Notes: a model not told the origin generated them from the letters alone. A stretch of DNA of 64,000 nt from Thalassotalea crassostreae (GCF_001831495.1 NZ_CP017689.1:1550001-1614000), one strand, 5' to 3'. Shown: positions 8,675 through 18,341, numbered from the stretch's first letter. Made by a program: numbers and translations.

Positions 8675-10336
8675 ATGAAATCTAAAATAATTATAACAAT
8701 GAATAAGTTAATGCTTGCATCATCTATGGCTGTGACCCTGGCATCCTGCAGTAGTGCTGAAAATAAACATGCGCAAGAAACGACGACTTATGCTAAGTAT
8801 ACAAAGCCTAACATCTTGTTCATTATGTCTGACGATCATACTCGTCAAGCGATAGGAGCTTATGGTGGCCATTTAGCGCCATTAAACCCTACACCTACGA
8901 TTGATGCGCTTGCCAAGCAAGGTACGCGTTTTGATAATGTATTTGTTACTAACTCTATCTGTACGCCTTCTCGTGCATCAATTATTACCGGCCAGTATAG
9001 TCAAACCAATGGTGCTTTAGATCTTGATGGTAAAATTGGTGCAGAGCAGCAATATTTGCCAACGTTGATGTCTGCTGCGGGTTATGAAACTGCGATGATA
9101 GGTAAATGGCATCTTAAAAAAGAGCCTCTTGCATTTGATTATTACAAGGTACTGCCAAATCAAGGTAAATATTTTGACCCTGTATTTCGAGATATTAATG
9201 GTAAAGGTAAGTGGCCAAACAACAAAGTTCAGGTAAAAGGACATTCATCTGATGTTATTACCGATTTAACCATTGACTGGTTAAACAATCGTACCAGTGA
9301 TAAACCTTTCTTCTTGATGCATCACTATAAAGCGCCGCATGATATGTTTGAAAATGCACCGCGCTATGATGGATATTTGGCCGATATTACAATCCCTGAG
9401 CCAGATAACTTATACGATCGTAAAAATTTTGGCTCAATCGCGAGTCGTGGTGAAAATGATGCAATGATCAGTGAGTTAGGCACGTCAGTGTCAAAGCGTA
9501 ACCCTCGTCGAAATATGGGCATTCATATGGACGTTGATCAAAGTTTATCTGAGCATGACTATACAGCAGAGTCTTATCAGCGCTACTTAAAGCGCTACCT
9601 CCGTACAGTTAAAGGTGTAGACGATAATTTGGCACGTTTATTTGACCACTTAAAGGCTACTGGCCAATGGGAAAATACGGTAATTATTTATACCGGCGAT
9701 CAAGGAATGATGTTAGGTGAACACGACTTTATAGATAAACGCTGGATGTATGAAGGCTCGCTACGTATGCCATTTATTGTTTATCATCCAGGAAAGCCTG
9801 ATGCGCCAAAAGTAAATGACGATATTATCAATAATACTGACTTTGCTCCTTTTATGCTTGATCTTGCTGGCGCTGAAACACCAGATAAAATGCACGGTAA
9901 AAGCTTTACCAATGTACTTGATAACGAAGAGCTAGAAGATTGGCGCACAGGTTCATATTACCGCTATTGGATGCATCGCGCCCATCATGACGTACCGGCG
10001 CATTTCGGTTTAAGAACAGCAGAGCACAAACTAATATTTTTCTACGGCGTTCATTATGACATTGGACAAGCTCAGCAGAATTCAAAAAAATCTACTAAGA
10101 AATTAGCTCGAAAAGATGGTGTTGTACCTTCAACAGTCGCCACTCCCGTTGCATGGGAGTTTTACGACTTAAGCGCAGATCCAGAAGAAAATAATAACGC
10201 TTACAATGATCCAAAATACAAGGACGTTATTGCACAGATGAAAGCTGAATTGTTAGAACAACGACAAGTCTATTCTGAAACCGATGAAAAATACCCACAC
10301 ATTCAAGCCATTATCGATAAACATTGGAATGACTAA
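8675..10336 (+). CDS. S1 family sulfatase, lipoprotein
   Basis: 553 residues. The signal peptide has a lipobox (LASC, Cys25), so it is predicted to be lipid-anchored in the envelope. SDDH at 52-55 starts the metal site, the formylglycine motif is CTPSR (Cys96), GKWH supplies Lys/His, APH follows, and GDQG...GEH forms the second metal loop as in iduronate-2-sulfatase-like S1 enzymes. It resembles the sulfatase at 21901-23493 throughout, including the shared RYW-H-AHH-PAH segment near residue 430 and the FFYG motif, so these two are paralogues. First gene of a plus-strand run with GH117 and another sulfatase, although a strong hairpin (10340-10366) follows it. No TGTAAAG pair was found upstream. 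It needs a formylglycine-generating enzyme encoded elsewhere. Confidence 0.92.
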   Translation: MKSKIIITMNKLMLASSMAVTLASCSSAENKHAQETTTYAKYTKPNILFIMSDDHTRQAIGAYGGHLAPLNPTPTIDALAKQGTRFDNVFVTNSICTPSRASIITGQYSQTNGALDLDGKIGAEQQYLPTLMSAAGYETAMIGKWHLKKEPLAFDYYKVLPNQGKYFDPVFRDINGKGKWPNNKVQVKGHSSDVITDLTIDWLNNRTSDKPFFLMHHYKAPHDMFENAPRYDGYLADITIPEPDNLYDRKNFGSIASRGENDAMISELGTSVSKRNPRRNMGIHMDVDQSLSEHDYTAESYQRYLKRYLRTVKGVDDNLARLFDHLKATGQWENTVIIYTGDQGMMLGEHDFIDKRWMYEGSLRMPFIVYHPGKPDAPKVNDDIINNTDFAPFMLDLAGAETPDKMHGKSFTNVLDNEELEDWRTGSYYRYWMHRAHHDVPAHFGLRTAEHKLIFFYGVHYDIGQAQQNSKKSTKKLARKDGVVPSTVATPVAWEFYDLSADPEENNNAYNDPKYKDVIAQMKAELLEQRQVYSETDEKYPHIQAIIDKHWND

Positions 10337-10339
10337 TAG

Positions 10340-10372
10340 GCATGGGGAATAAATAATTCCCCATGCTTTATT
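10340..10372 (+). terminator. Intra-cluster terminator or attenuator
   Basis: An 11-bp perfect stem (GCATGGGGAAT, 10340-10350, with 10356-10366), five-base loop and T-rich tail (TTTATTT). It lies between the sulfatase stop and the GH117 start at 10401, so it probably lowers downstream expression or protects the upstream mRNA 3' end. Confidence 0.7.
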
Positions 10373-10400
10373 TGAACTTCTGTTAACCAACTGAGGCAAC

Positions 10401-11618
10401 ATGAATATTAAAAACAAGCTTTTAACTTTTGCCGGAATTCTTATTGCAACAACCAGCGGTGTTAGTGTTGCGCAAGAACAACTCGTTAGTTCAGCAATGA
10501 AACGCTATCAGGATATGTGGCAGTCAAAGAACCCTGCTGATAACGAGTTTTATAGTTCATTTAATTACCAAAAAGCGAAAGGCTTGCCTTATGAGGAAGG
10601 GGTGAGTCGAAGGGACCCTAGCCAAATCATCAAGGTCGACGATACCTACTATGTTTATTACACCAAAACTGAAAAAGGGCCGGCGCCTGTAGGCTACGCT
10701 AAAGCTAATCCGAAAACCAACACACCTGCTAATACCTGGGATTTAGCATCAATTTACTATGCAACGTCCAAAGATACTTATAATTGGTCAGAGCAAGGAA
10801 AAGCCGTAGGATTAGGTCCTAAAGGTGAGTTTGATGATCGCAGTGTTTTTACTCCTGGAGTTTTACTGTGGCAGGGGAAGTATTATTTGTACTATCAAGC
10901 GGTACAAAGCCCGTTCAATCAGCGCACTAAGAATGTAATAGCAATGAGTTGGTCTGATAGTCCTAATGGCCCTTGGCATCGACATCCTGAGCCTGTGCTC
11001 ACCACAGGAAAGTCAGGCGTGTGGGATGGTGATGCAGCAATTCGCTCTAAAATTAAGAGCGAAGGAGGGTTTGATAGTTTAAAAGTGCATGACCCATATT
11101 TGCTGGTAAAAAATGGCAAAATTTATATGTACTACAAGGCTCACCCTATGGGCTTAGCTGGTAAAACACAGCTGTCCTACCCTGATTTTTCAGGTGGTTT
11201 AGCCATCGCTGAAAATCCTGCTGGTCCATTCATAAAATCAAAACTAAACCCTGTACTAAATAGTGGTCATGAGGTGGTTTTATGGCCTTATAAAACTGGT
11301 ATTGCGGCTCTCGTAACGGCTAATGGCCCAGAAAAGAATACTATTCAATGGTCTGAAGATGGCGAAAATTTTGAAATTATGGCAAATGTAGTATTGCCAC
11401 CAGATGCTGCAGGACCTTATGTACCTGACGCATATACAAATACTGATAACGGTGTAGGGATCACTTGGGGATTGTCGCATGTTGCTCAACGTAAAAATAA
11501 ACCTTGGCCACATTTAATTCGTTTTGAAACCAGTTTAACAGGTAATAAAGAGCGTAAATTCAAGCGAGAAAATATTCGTTTTACTGAAGAAGCCTTATTG
11601 CGATCAGACAAGCGTTAA
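10401..11618 (+). CDS. GH117-like beta-propeller glycoside hydrolase
   Basis: 405 residues with a signal peptide ending SVA-Q near residue 24. The sequence has the five-bladed beta-propeller pattern of GH117, including VSRRDPSQIIKV at 68-79, YYATSKD, FDDRSVFTP at 144-152, VHDPYLL at 229-235 and GHEVV at 289-293. Asp72, Asp231 and Glu291 fit the acidic catalytic residues of the family by motif position. Characterised GH117 enzymes mostly remove 3,6-anhydro-alpha-L-galactose from neoagaro-oligosaccharides, but the family also holds unassigned clades. In this GH29/sulfatase setting it may act on another L-sugar. The next gene, a sulfatase, starts 45 bp later. GH43 or GH32-like propellers are alternatives but lack the SRRDPS start pattern. 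Confidence 0.78.
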   Translation: MNIKNKLLTFAGILIATTSGVSVAQEQLVSSAMKRYQDMWQSKNPADNEFYSSFNYQKAKGLPYEEGVSRRDPSQIIKVDDTYYVYYTKTEKGPAPVGYAKANPKTNTPANTWDLASIYYATSKDTYNWSEQGKAVGLGPKGEFDDRSVFTPGVLLWQGKYYLYYQAVQSPFNQRTKNVIAMSWSDSPNGPWHRHPEPVLTTGKSGVWDGDAAIRSKIKSEGGFDSLKVHDPYLLVKNGKIYMYYKAHPMGLAGKTQLSYPDFSGGLAIAENPAGPFIKSKLNPVLNSGHEVVLWPYKTGIAALVTANGPEKNTIQWSEDGENFEIMANVVLPPDAAGPYVPDAYTNTDNGVGITWGLSHVAQRKNKPWPHLIRFETSLTGNKERKFKRENIRFTEEALLRSDKR

Positions 11619-11663
11619 TAAAGTCTTAACTAACAAAATAATATATATTGGCGAACTAAAATT

Positions 11664-13157
11664 ATGAAACTTTCTAACGTTATCACACTAATGACAACAA
11701 TCGTTGTTGTTTGTTTGGTACATAATGTAAGTGCAGGGCAGTTAAAAGGGAGTAGGCCAAATATCATTCTTGTAATGACGGATGATCAAGGCATGGGCGA
11801 TTTATCGGTAATGGGTAATAAAGTATTGCAAACCCCAAATATTGATGCCTTTCATATGCGTTCAACTCGATTTACTGACTTTCATGTCAGTCCTACCTGT
11901 GCTCCAACCCGAGCAGCATTAATGAGTGGACGGCATGAATTTAGAAATGGCGTTACACACACCATACGTGAGCGAGAACGTATGGCGTTATCTACCACAA
12001 CGTTTGCGCAATTATTGCAGCAGTCTGGCTATCAAACCGGCTTATTTGGTAAGTGGCACTTAGGTGATGAGCAACAATATTTGCCGCAAAACAGAGGATT
12101 TAGTGAAGTGTTTATGCACGGTGCTGGTGGTATTGGTCAATCATATCCTGGCAGTGCAGCTGACTTTCCGCCCAATCAGAAAAAAGATAATAAGTATTTT
12201 GATAATGTAATTCTGCACAATGACACAGTAGTACAAACCAAAGGTTTTTGTACCGATGTGTTTTTTCAGGCTGCGTTAGGATGGATAAAGCAACAACATG
12301 ACGCTAAACAACCATTTTTTGCCTATATTTCTACAAACGCGCCTCATGGTCCTATGCTTTCCCCTGAAAAATATAAGAAAAAATTTAAGGACATGGGCTG
12401 GGATGGAAAAACGCAAGGTCGTTACGGCATGATCGAAAACATCGACGATAACTTTGGCTTACTAGTGCAAAAATTGGAACAATGGCAGTTAACTGACAAT
12501 ACCTTAGTTATTTTTATGACTGATAATGGTCAAGCCGGTCGAAACGGTAAACTTAATGGCAAAAATAAAAAAATGCATATGGCAGGCTTTAAAACGGGTA
12601 AAGGAAGCGCCCATGAAGGTGGTACTCATGTACCTGCTTTTTGGCGCTGGCCAGGCGTATTACCTGAAAATGTAGACGTTAAAGCGCTAACGGCACATAT
12701 AGATCTATTTCAAACGTTTACTGAGCTTGCTGGCGCAAAAATTCCAAGTGATATTCAACAAATCGATGGGCGCTCGCTTTTGCCATTATTAGAAAATCCA
12801 AAGTCTGATTGGCCGGATCGAGAAATTTTTGTTCACAGAGGCCGCTGGGCAAATGGGAGTAATGTTGAACACAGCAAATACAAAAGGTCTGCCATTCGCA
12901 CCCAGCGTTGGCGATTAGTTAATAATAAAGAACTGTATGACATCATTAATGATCCTTTTGAAGACGTGAATGTTGCTGACAAATATCCAGAGGTCGTAGA
13001 GCAATTAAGGAAAAAGTTTGATTCTTGGTGGAACGAGACTGTGCCTCTTATGGTAAATGAAGATGTTCCATTGGCAGAGCATCAGCCATTTGTTGAACTG
13101 TATGAGAAAGCCATAGCAAGCGGTCCATTACCTTTATGGCAGCCTCCTAAAATTTAA
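11664..13157 (+). CDS. S1 family sulfatase (CAPTR type)
   Basis: 497 residues with a signal peptide ending VSA-G at about 25. Metal-site TDDQ at 39-42, formylglycine motif CAPTR (Cys79), GKWH, APH and TDNG are all present, so the full S1 active-site set is intact. An HEGG motif follows at the place where many arylsulfatases show a YEGG/HEGG turn. It closes the 8675-13157 group, 45 bp after the GH117 gene. It differs in sequence from the other sulfatases here, so it probably attacks a different sulfate position. Regiospecificity cannot be read directly. Confidence 0.92.
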   Translation: MKLSNVITLMTTIVVVCLVHNVSAGQLKGSRPNIILVMTDDQGMGDLSVMGNKVLQTPNIDAFHMRSTRFTDFHVSPTCAPTRAALMSGRHEFRNGVTHTIRERERMALSTTTFAQLLQQSGYQTGLFGKWHLGDEQQYLPQNRGFSEVFMHGAGGIGQSYPGSAADFPPNQKKDNKYFDNVILHNDTVVQTKGFCTDVFFQAALGWIKQQHDAKQPFFAYISTNAPHGPMLSPEKYKKKFKDMGWDGKTQGRYGMIENIDDNFGLLVQKLEQWQLTDNTLVIFMTDNGQAGRNGKLNGKNKKMHMAGFKTGKGSAHEGGTHVPAFWRWPGVLPENVDVKALTAHIDLFQTFTELAGAKIPSDIQQIDGRSLLPLLENPKSDWPDREIFVHRGRWANGSNVEHSKYKRSAIRTQRWRLVNNKELYDIINDPFEDVNVADKYPEVVEQLRKKFDSWWNETVPLMVNEDVPLAEHQPFVELYEKAIASGPLPLWQPPKI

Positions 13158-13217
13158 AATTAGTCGTATAGATTAACGAAAGGCGATTAATTTTTTGTTC
13201 TTTAATCTCCTTTTAAT

Positions 13218-13235
13218 TGTAAAGATTATGCAAAG
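13218..13235 (+). promoter_or_regulatory. TGTAAAG direct repeat (site B)
   Basis: TGTAAAG at 13218 and TGCAAAG at 13229, period 11, with a weak third half-site TGTAGG at 13241. It lies 104 bp before the GH29 start; a TATTTTATAG sequence that could be a -10 box follows at 13251. Function inferred from recurrence. Confidence 0.55.
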
Positions 13236-13321
13236 AAACTTGTAGGTGTGTATTTTATAGGTTAAAAACATTTAGTAGTTTGAGTTAAACGCAATTTTCA
13301 ATTATAAAAAGTGAAACAAAA

Positions 13322-14920
13322 ATGATTAAAGCAATAAAGTTACCACTATCTACCTTAACTATAGCAGTGCTGAGTTTAAGCGCTCCTTCGGCGCTTGCAG
13401 AAAAGACTGAAACGATAAAAGCTGATTGGGATTCAATCGCAACAAAACAAATTCCAGAATGGCTAATTGACGCAAAATTTGGCGTATATACACACTGGGG
13501 AATTTATTCAGTTCCTGCACATGGTGGACCAGATTACGTACGTCAAATGTATTCACCAAAAAATCGTAAAGGAGTGTATGAGTACCATACGAAAAAATAC
13601 GGTTCTTTAGAAGAGTTTGGCTATACAGACTTTATTCCCAAGTTTACTGCACCCAAATTTAATGCCAGCGAGTGGGTCGGCCTAATGAATGAAGCAGGTG
13701 CCAAATTTGGTGGTATCGCTTTAGTACATCACGATGGTTTCTTATTGTGGGATTCTAAGTACAGCCGTTGGAATTCTAAAAATATGGGTCCTAAGAAGGA
13801 TATCTACGGCGAAATCGCTGCAGAAGTCGCTAAATACCCAGATATGAAACTTGCAGCAACATTCCATCATGGTAGAACGTTTAACTATGCTTATGGAGAA
13901 CTAAAAGATAAAGGTGCTGATGCATCTAAGATCAACCCTAAATGGGAGTTGTCTGATCCTGAATTAGGTGACTTTTTCTGGAAAAAAGGTCGTGATTCAG
14001 AAGAGCAATTTAACTCAGATTGGTACGGTAAGATTACTGAAGTTGTAGATACCTACAAGCCTGATTTTATTTGGTTTGATGGTTTATCTACTTCAATGAA
14101 AGGTGGTCACCCAACTGAAGAGAATGTTACTAAAGCTATCTCGTACTATTACAACGAATCAGCGGCACGCGATCAAGACGTAGTCGTGGCTAATAAGTTA
14201 GCTGCCAATTTTAATTTTCCCGACCATGTGGGTTTAAAAAGTTATGAGAACGGTAGAGATATGCCAGAGCATCAACCTGGTTATTGGTTAGCTGATAGAG
14301 CTATAGGTTACCCATGGAGTTATGTTAATAATAAGACTTACCGTGACGGTCCTGACTATCAGGTTGATAGCATTATAGATTTTGCCAGCCGTGGCGGTAT
14401 TATGTTTTTATCATTAACGCCAAAAGGCGACGGTTCAATTCCTGAAGCAGAAGTTGAAATTATGAAGGGTATTGGTCGTTGGATGAAAGTTAATGGCGAG
14501 GCAATATACGGTACGCGTCGTTACAGTGTCTATGGTGAAGGTCCAACTAAAGTAACTAAGTTTGTTAAAATTAAAGGCAAAGAAAAGGTTAAGTGGGATC
14601 ATCGTAAACTTGGTGCAAAAGATGTTCGCTTTACTCAAAAAGACAATACTTTATATGCTATCGCGTTAGGCTGGCCTGAAAATGGTAAGTTAACGATTAA
14701 AACGCTAAATAATGACTACGCAATTTCAAGTTCAGATAAGATCAAAAACATCAGCCTTATTGGCAGTGATGAAAAGATTGAATGGAAACGAGATAGCAAA
14801 GGTTTGCATATAGTATATCCTGAAAAACAAGTAGGTGAATTTGCCTATTCATTTAAAATTGAAGTAGAAGGTGATTTAATCGTTACTGAGCCGGACGCTG
14901 AGCATATTAAAAAGTCTTAA
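13322..14920 (+). CDS. GH29 alpha-L-fucosidase, secreted (copy 2)
   Basis: 532 residues; signal peptide ends ALA-E near residue 27. GH29 motifs: FGVYTHWGIYS at 53-63, VHHDGF at 135-140, FHHGR at 181-185 and WFDG at 251-254 with Asp253 as the expected nucleophile. Nearly every block of the GH29 at 1218-2858 is conserved, so they are close paralogues that may differ in linkage or sulfate tolerance. It has its own promoter region with site B, 164 bp after the sulfatase stop, and ends in a strong terminator, suggesting a monocistronic unit. No anchor is seen, so it is probably periplasmic. Confidence 0.93.
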   Translation: MIKAIKLPLSTLTIAVLSLSAPSALAEKTETIKADWDSIATKQIPEWLIDAKFGVYTHWGIYSVPAHGGPDYVRQMYSPKNRKGVYEYHTKKYGSLEEFGYTDFIPKFTAPKFNASEWVGLMNEAGAKFGGIALVHHDGFLLWDSKYSRWNSKNMGPKKDIYGEIAAEVAKYPDMKLAATFHHGRTFNYAYGELKDKGADASKINPKWELSDPELGDFFWKKGRDSEEQFNSDWYGKITEVVDTYKPDFIWFDGLSTSMKGGHPTEENVTKAISYYYNESAARDQDVVVANKLAANFNFPDHVGLKSYENGRDMPEHQPGYWLADRAIGYPWSYVNNKTYRDGPDYQVDSIIDFASRGGIMFLSLTPKGDGSIPEAEVEIMKGIGRWMKVNGEAIYGTRRYSVYGEGPTKVTKFVKIKGKEKVKWDHRKLGAKDVRFTQKDNTLYAIALGWPENGKLTIKTLNNDYAISSSDKIKNISLIGSDEKIEWKRDSKGLHIVYPEKQVGEFAYSFKIEVEGDLIVTEPDAEHIKKS

Positions 14921-14943
14921 GATACAAATCAAACCTAATAAAT

Positions 14944-14972
14944 AACGCTGTAATCCTACAGCGTTTTTTTTT
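14944..14972 (+). terminator. Intrinsic terminator after GH29
   Basis: Stem AACGCTGTA (14944-14952) with TACAGCGTT (14957-14965), four-base loop, then a run of about nine T. Confidence 0.92.
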
Positions 14973-15254
14973 CGAATAAAATCGTTAACTCTAGTTAAGT
15001 AGTTTTAAAAAATAAGACTTTTAGGAGCATGTCTAACTTTTGAGATGGCCTATGTATAGTGGTCTTTGGTCAACATTTAATACATTTAAAATTCTCATTT
15101 TCTCGTTTTGTCCCTTCTTTGTTTTTTCGTGATTATTATAGTTTAAATACTAATTATAAGTGTTTATTAATATATTTAATCAGAAATAAGTGGTTTAAAT
15201 TTATAATAATCATTAATTTTGGTTGACTTTTATATTAAGAAAATAACATACTGA

Positions 15255-15353
15255 ATGAATAAAAAGTATACAGCAAACTATGCAAAGGAAGCCGTTCTTA
15301 GTGCCTTGTTATTGATAGCAGCGGCATTATTAAACGTTTCGACTACAACCTGA
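15255..15353 (+). CDS. Possible 32-residue membrane peptide
   Basis: ATG at 15255 opens 32 codons ending in TGA. The peptide has a basic start (MNKKYTANYAK) and a hydrophobic Ala/Leu-rich stretch (VLSALLLIAAALLNV). It ends 12 bp before the beta-helix gene, which could couple their translation. The rest of the 14973-15365 interval is AT-rich with no other gene seen. No clear Shine-Dalgarno sequence; it may be a chance ORF or a relic of a signal peptide. Confidence 0.3.
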   Translation: MNKKYTANYAKEAVLSALLLIAAALLNVSTTT

Positions 15354-15365
15354 AAAGAAAAAATT

Positions 15366-18341
15366 ATGAATGCAAAATTACCTTTAACAGCATTAACATT
15401 GAGTGGCTTATTAATTTCCTGTGGCGGCGGTGGCGGTACGAGCGAGGATAATTCACCTCAATCGACAAATGTTGAGTTTTCGATCGCGGGCATAACGGAT
15501 GTCAATGTCGCTGAAAACACAGAGTTTTCTAGTGCTGTGCCTACAACAAGTGGAGATAGTCCGCAAGGCGATTTAATTTGGTCAATTAGCGGTAACGATG
15601 CTCCTTTGTTTGAGCTAAATACTGAAAATGGCGTCTTTACACTTTCGGCTAAAGATTATGAGCGGCCAAGTGATAGTAATGCTGATAATACTTATCAAAT
15701 TCAATTAACAGCTGTTGATGTTGGCAATAATTCGGCGAGTAAGGCGGTTAACGTAACCGTTTTTGACGTCGATGAAAATGACGCAAAGCCCGAACCTGAG
15801 CCTCAGCCAGAGCCTGAAATAGCTTGTACGGTAAATTCAAGCAGCATCGCGAGCGATGCGCTGTACGTTGCTATGAATGGTGACGATTCGAATTCTGGTA
15901 CAGAAACACAACCGTTTGCCAGTATTTCTGCAGCTTTAAACTCACTCGCTGCCAATGGTGTCGTTAATGCCGCAGGCAAGACTATTTATGTAAGACAGGG
16001 TGAATATCATTCTGAAGTCGAAAATATCGCTCTTAATGGTTCACCGGAAAATTATTTATCTATTGAGGCATACCCTTGTGAGCAAGTTACGCTAACGGGA
16101 GCTGTTTCGGTTAATGAGATAAAAATAGATGACTGGAAGCAATTTCATGGTGACATTTATAAGGTCGAAGTAGATCGTCCTATCTGGAAATTGTTAGTTG
16201 ATGATGAAATGCAAATGTTAGCGCGCTGGCCAAATGCAAACTTTTCGATGCCTTCATCGAGCAATTCACAATCGGTATATTCAGCAGCTGTTTGGGCTGA
16301 AGGTGAACAAGATAGCGGTAGTAAAGGCACTAGTGTATCAAATAGAGGATCTAAAAAAGACGGTATCATCACCAATGATGTTTCCGGCTCTGATGAACTC
16401 GTTACTTACCATAACTTAGCAACGGCAAAAGACTATAAAGGTGATTTGCTTGATGTAAGTGGTGCCATAATCGTAGCTAATACTGCAAGCTTCTATACTT
16501 ATTCGCGTATGGTTAAAGCGTACAATGACATGGATCCAATTTTTACTACTTATAACCCTTATACCGGTGCACTTTATAATTACCAAAATAAAGATGTTGC
16601 ACATGTTCCTGGGACTAACGTATTCACTCATGAACCAAGCCTAAAGGCTTATAAGTCTAAGAAACTAAGTTTCTTTCTAGAGGCAAAAGTTGAACTTATT
16701 GACCAACCAGGTGAATGGCATTATCAAAAAGAAAACGGCAAACATTTTGTCTACTTATGGCACCCAAATGGTGGGGCACCTGAGAATAATGTAAAGGTAC
16801 GTGATATTAGTTACAGTTTTAATTTGGAAAACAGTAACTTTATTAAAATTTCAGGATTTGACTTTCTAGCTAGCTCTTTGCGTTGTAATCCATGTAATAA
16901 CATTACCATTGAGAATAACAGTTTTAAATACAGCGCTGCTGATCGTCGTGTATTAAAAATTTACGGTAATAACGACACCGGATATGGTCGCAATCAATAC
17001 ATCGAACTTTATTCAGCAACAGGGAAGCGCAACGATAGTGGCATCATTTTCAGAAACAACAAAATTACTGACAGCGGCGTTCAATCTTTGATTGTATCTG
17101 GAGGACAGGCCATTGTGAGCAATAATTTATTTGAACGCCTCGATTGGTCAAGCGCTGATACGTTAGCTCCACATGCAACGGTTATGACGTTAGATATGAC
17201 TAACCAAAAAGTAGAGTTTAGCTATAACACTATGGACACTATTGGTAACTCCAGTATGTTTGTACCTGAAGGGGGCAGTTTACATGCTACCTATAATGAT
17301 ATGGGAACGGGCGGTTTTGCTCAAAACGACGGAGCTAGCTTTCAACTTCGTAAAGCTCAGCAAGCTGCAGTAAACATGTCCTATAACTGGGCTCATGACT
17401 CTGAGAAATATGGCATTCGTTTTGATGCTCCTTTCGATACAACCAATGAAAGCTGGGGCGGCCAATGGGGAATGATTCATCATAATGTTGTGTGGAATGC
17501 CAAAGGAATAATGGTTAAAGGCGATGATCATCGTGTTTATCACAATACCACTTGGAACAATGATGATGTTGACCTAAGAATGTTAATTGATCCAAATATC
17601 TACTATCGCCATGAGCGTTCTATTGCGGCGAATAATGCCAGTGACTCTATTTCTTCAAAGCGAAATGAAATCACCGATATATCTTCTTTATATCTTGGCC
17701 AAAAAAGCGATACTAGCCCTTTAAAAACACATCGAGAAAATTTTAATGGCGTAGTTATTGATGGTGTTGGTATTGATTTGTCTGAGCGATTAGAAGCACA
17801 ACTTATTGATATTCATAATCGTGATTTTAGGCCAAAACGTGGAGGCGAACTTCACGATGCAGGCGAGGTAATCGATAGTCCTAATAGTTTTTCAAATTAC
17901 TCTGGTAGCGCACCGATACCGCAATATACTGAAACCACAGTGCATGGAGAAGCACTTGACCTAGGTGCCTATGAGCTTGATTCGCCTTATTACTGGATCC
18001 CAGGATTTCGTGGTCCACGTGCAAGCTTTCCAATTCCAAGAGATGAAATTAGCGATGCGCAAGCTTTAGATGTACTACCTACAGTGACTTTAATGTGGCG
18101 AGAAGCTTATCAAGGTGCAGAGCACTACGTTTATTTGGCAACACAGCTTTCTACATTAGAAAATACTGCTGCAGGAGATATCGATAGTAGCTTGTTTAAA
18201 GGTTCTTTTATGGCTAGCGAAGCCAATATATACCAAAGTGAATCAACACTCATTTCTGGCAATAGTTATTACTGGCGAGTCGATGCTAAAGTTAATGATC
18301 GCCTTATTAAAGGAACCGTATGGAAGTTTACGGTTAAGTGA
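15366..18341 (+). CDS. Large right-handed beta-helix lipoprotein, GH141-like
   Basis: 991 residues. The lipobox LLISC places lipid-modified Cys19, followed by a Gly linker. A cadherin-like domain covers about 30-135 (ends in VFDVDEND), then a Pro/Glu linker, then a long beta-helix from about 160 to 860 opening with ALYVAMNGDDSNSGTETQPF and carrying the LARWPN motif near residue 283, as in the protein at 1-1082. Many N-N-x-F and H-N-x-V/T turns (residues 490-730) are typical of helix rungs. The C-terminal 100 residues look like a fibronectin-type sandwich. It may be a GH141-like glycosidase or an unassigned endo-acting fucan enzyme; no polysaccharide-lyase signature was recognised. The combination of membrane anchor, cadherin and helix suggests surface processing of polymer. 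Confidence 0.8.
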   Translation: MNAKLPLTALTLSGLLISCGGGGGTSEDNSPQSTNVEFSIAGITDVNVAENTEFSSAVPTTSGDSPQGDLIWSISGNDAPLFELNTENGVFTLSAKDYERPSDSNADNTYQIQLTAVDVGNNSASKAVNVTVFDVDENDAKPEPEPQPEPEIACTVNSSSIASDALYVAMNGDDSNSGTETQPFASISAALNSLAANGVVNAAGKTIYVRQGEYHSEVENIALNGSPENYLSIEAYPCEQVTLTGAVSVNEIKIDDWKQFHGDIYKVEVDRPIWKLLVDDEMQMLARWPNANFSMPSSSNSQSVYSAAVWAEGEQDSGSKGTSVSNRGSKKDGIITNDVSGSDELVTYHNLATAKDYKGDLLDVSGAIIVANTASFYTYSRMVKAYNDMDPIFTTYNPYTGALYNYQNKDVAHVPGTNVFTHEPSLKAYKSKKLSFFLEAKVELIDQPGEWHYQKENGKHFVYLWHPNGGAPENNVKVRDISYSFNLENSNFIKISGFDFLASSLRCNPCNNITIENNSFKYSAADRRVLKIYGNNDTGYGRNQYIELYSATGKRNDSGIIFRNNKITDSGVQSLIVSGGQAIVSNNLFERLDWSSADTLAPHATVMTLDMTNQKVEFSYNTMDTIGNSSMFVPEGGSLHATYNDMGTGGFAQNDGASFQLRKAQQAAVNMSYNWAHDSEKYGIRFDAPFDTTNESWGGQWGMIHHNVVWNAKGIMVKGDDHRVYHNTTWNNDDVDLRMLIDPNIYYRHERSIAANNASDSISSKRNEITDISSLYLGQKSDTSPLKTHRENFNGVVIDGVGIDLSERLEAQLIDIHNRDFRPKRGGELHDAGEVIDSPNSFSNYSGSAPIPQYTETTVHGEALDLGAYELDSPYYWIPGFRGPRASFPIPRDEISDAQALDVLPTVTLMWREAYQGAEHYVYLATQLSTLENTAAGDIDSSLFKGSFMASEANIYQSESTLISGNSYYWRVDAKVNDRLIKGTVWKFTVK

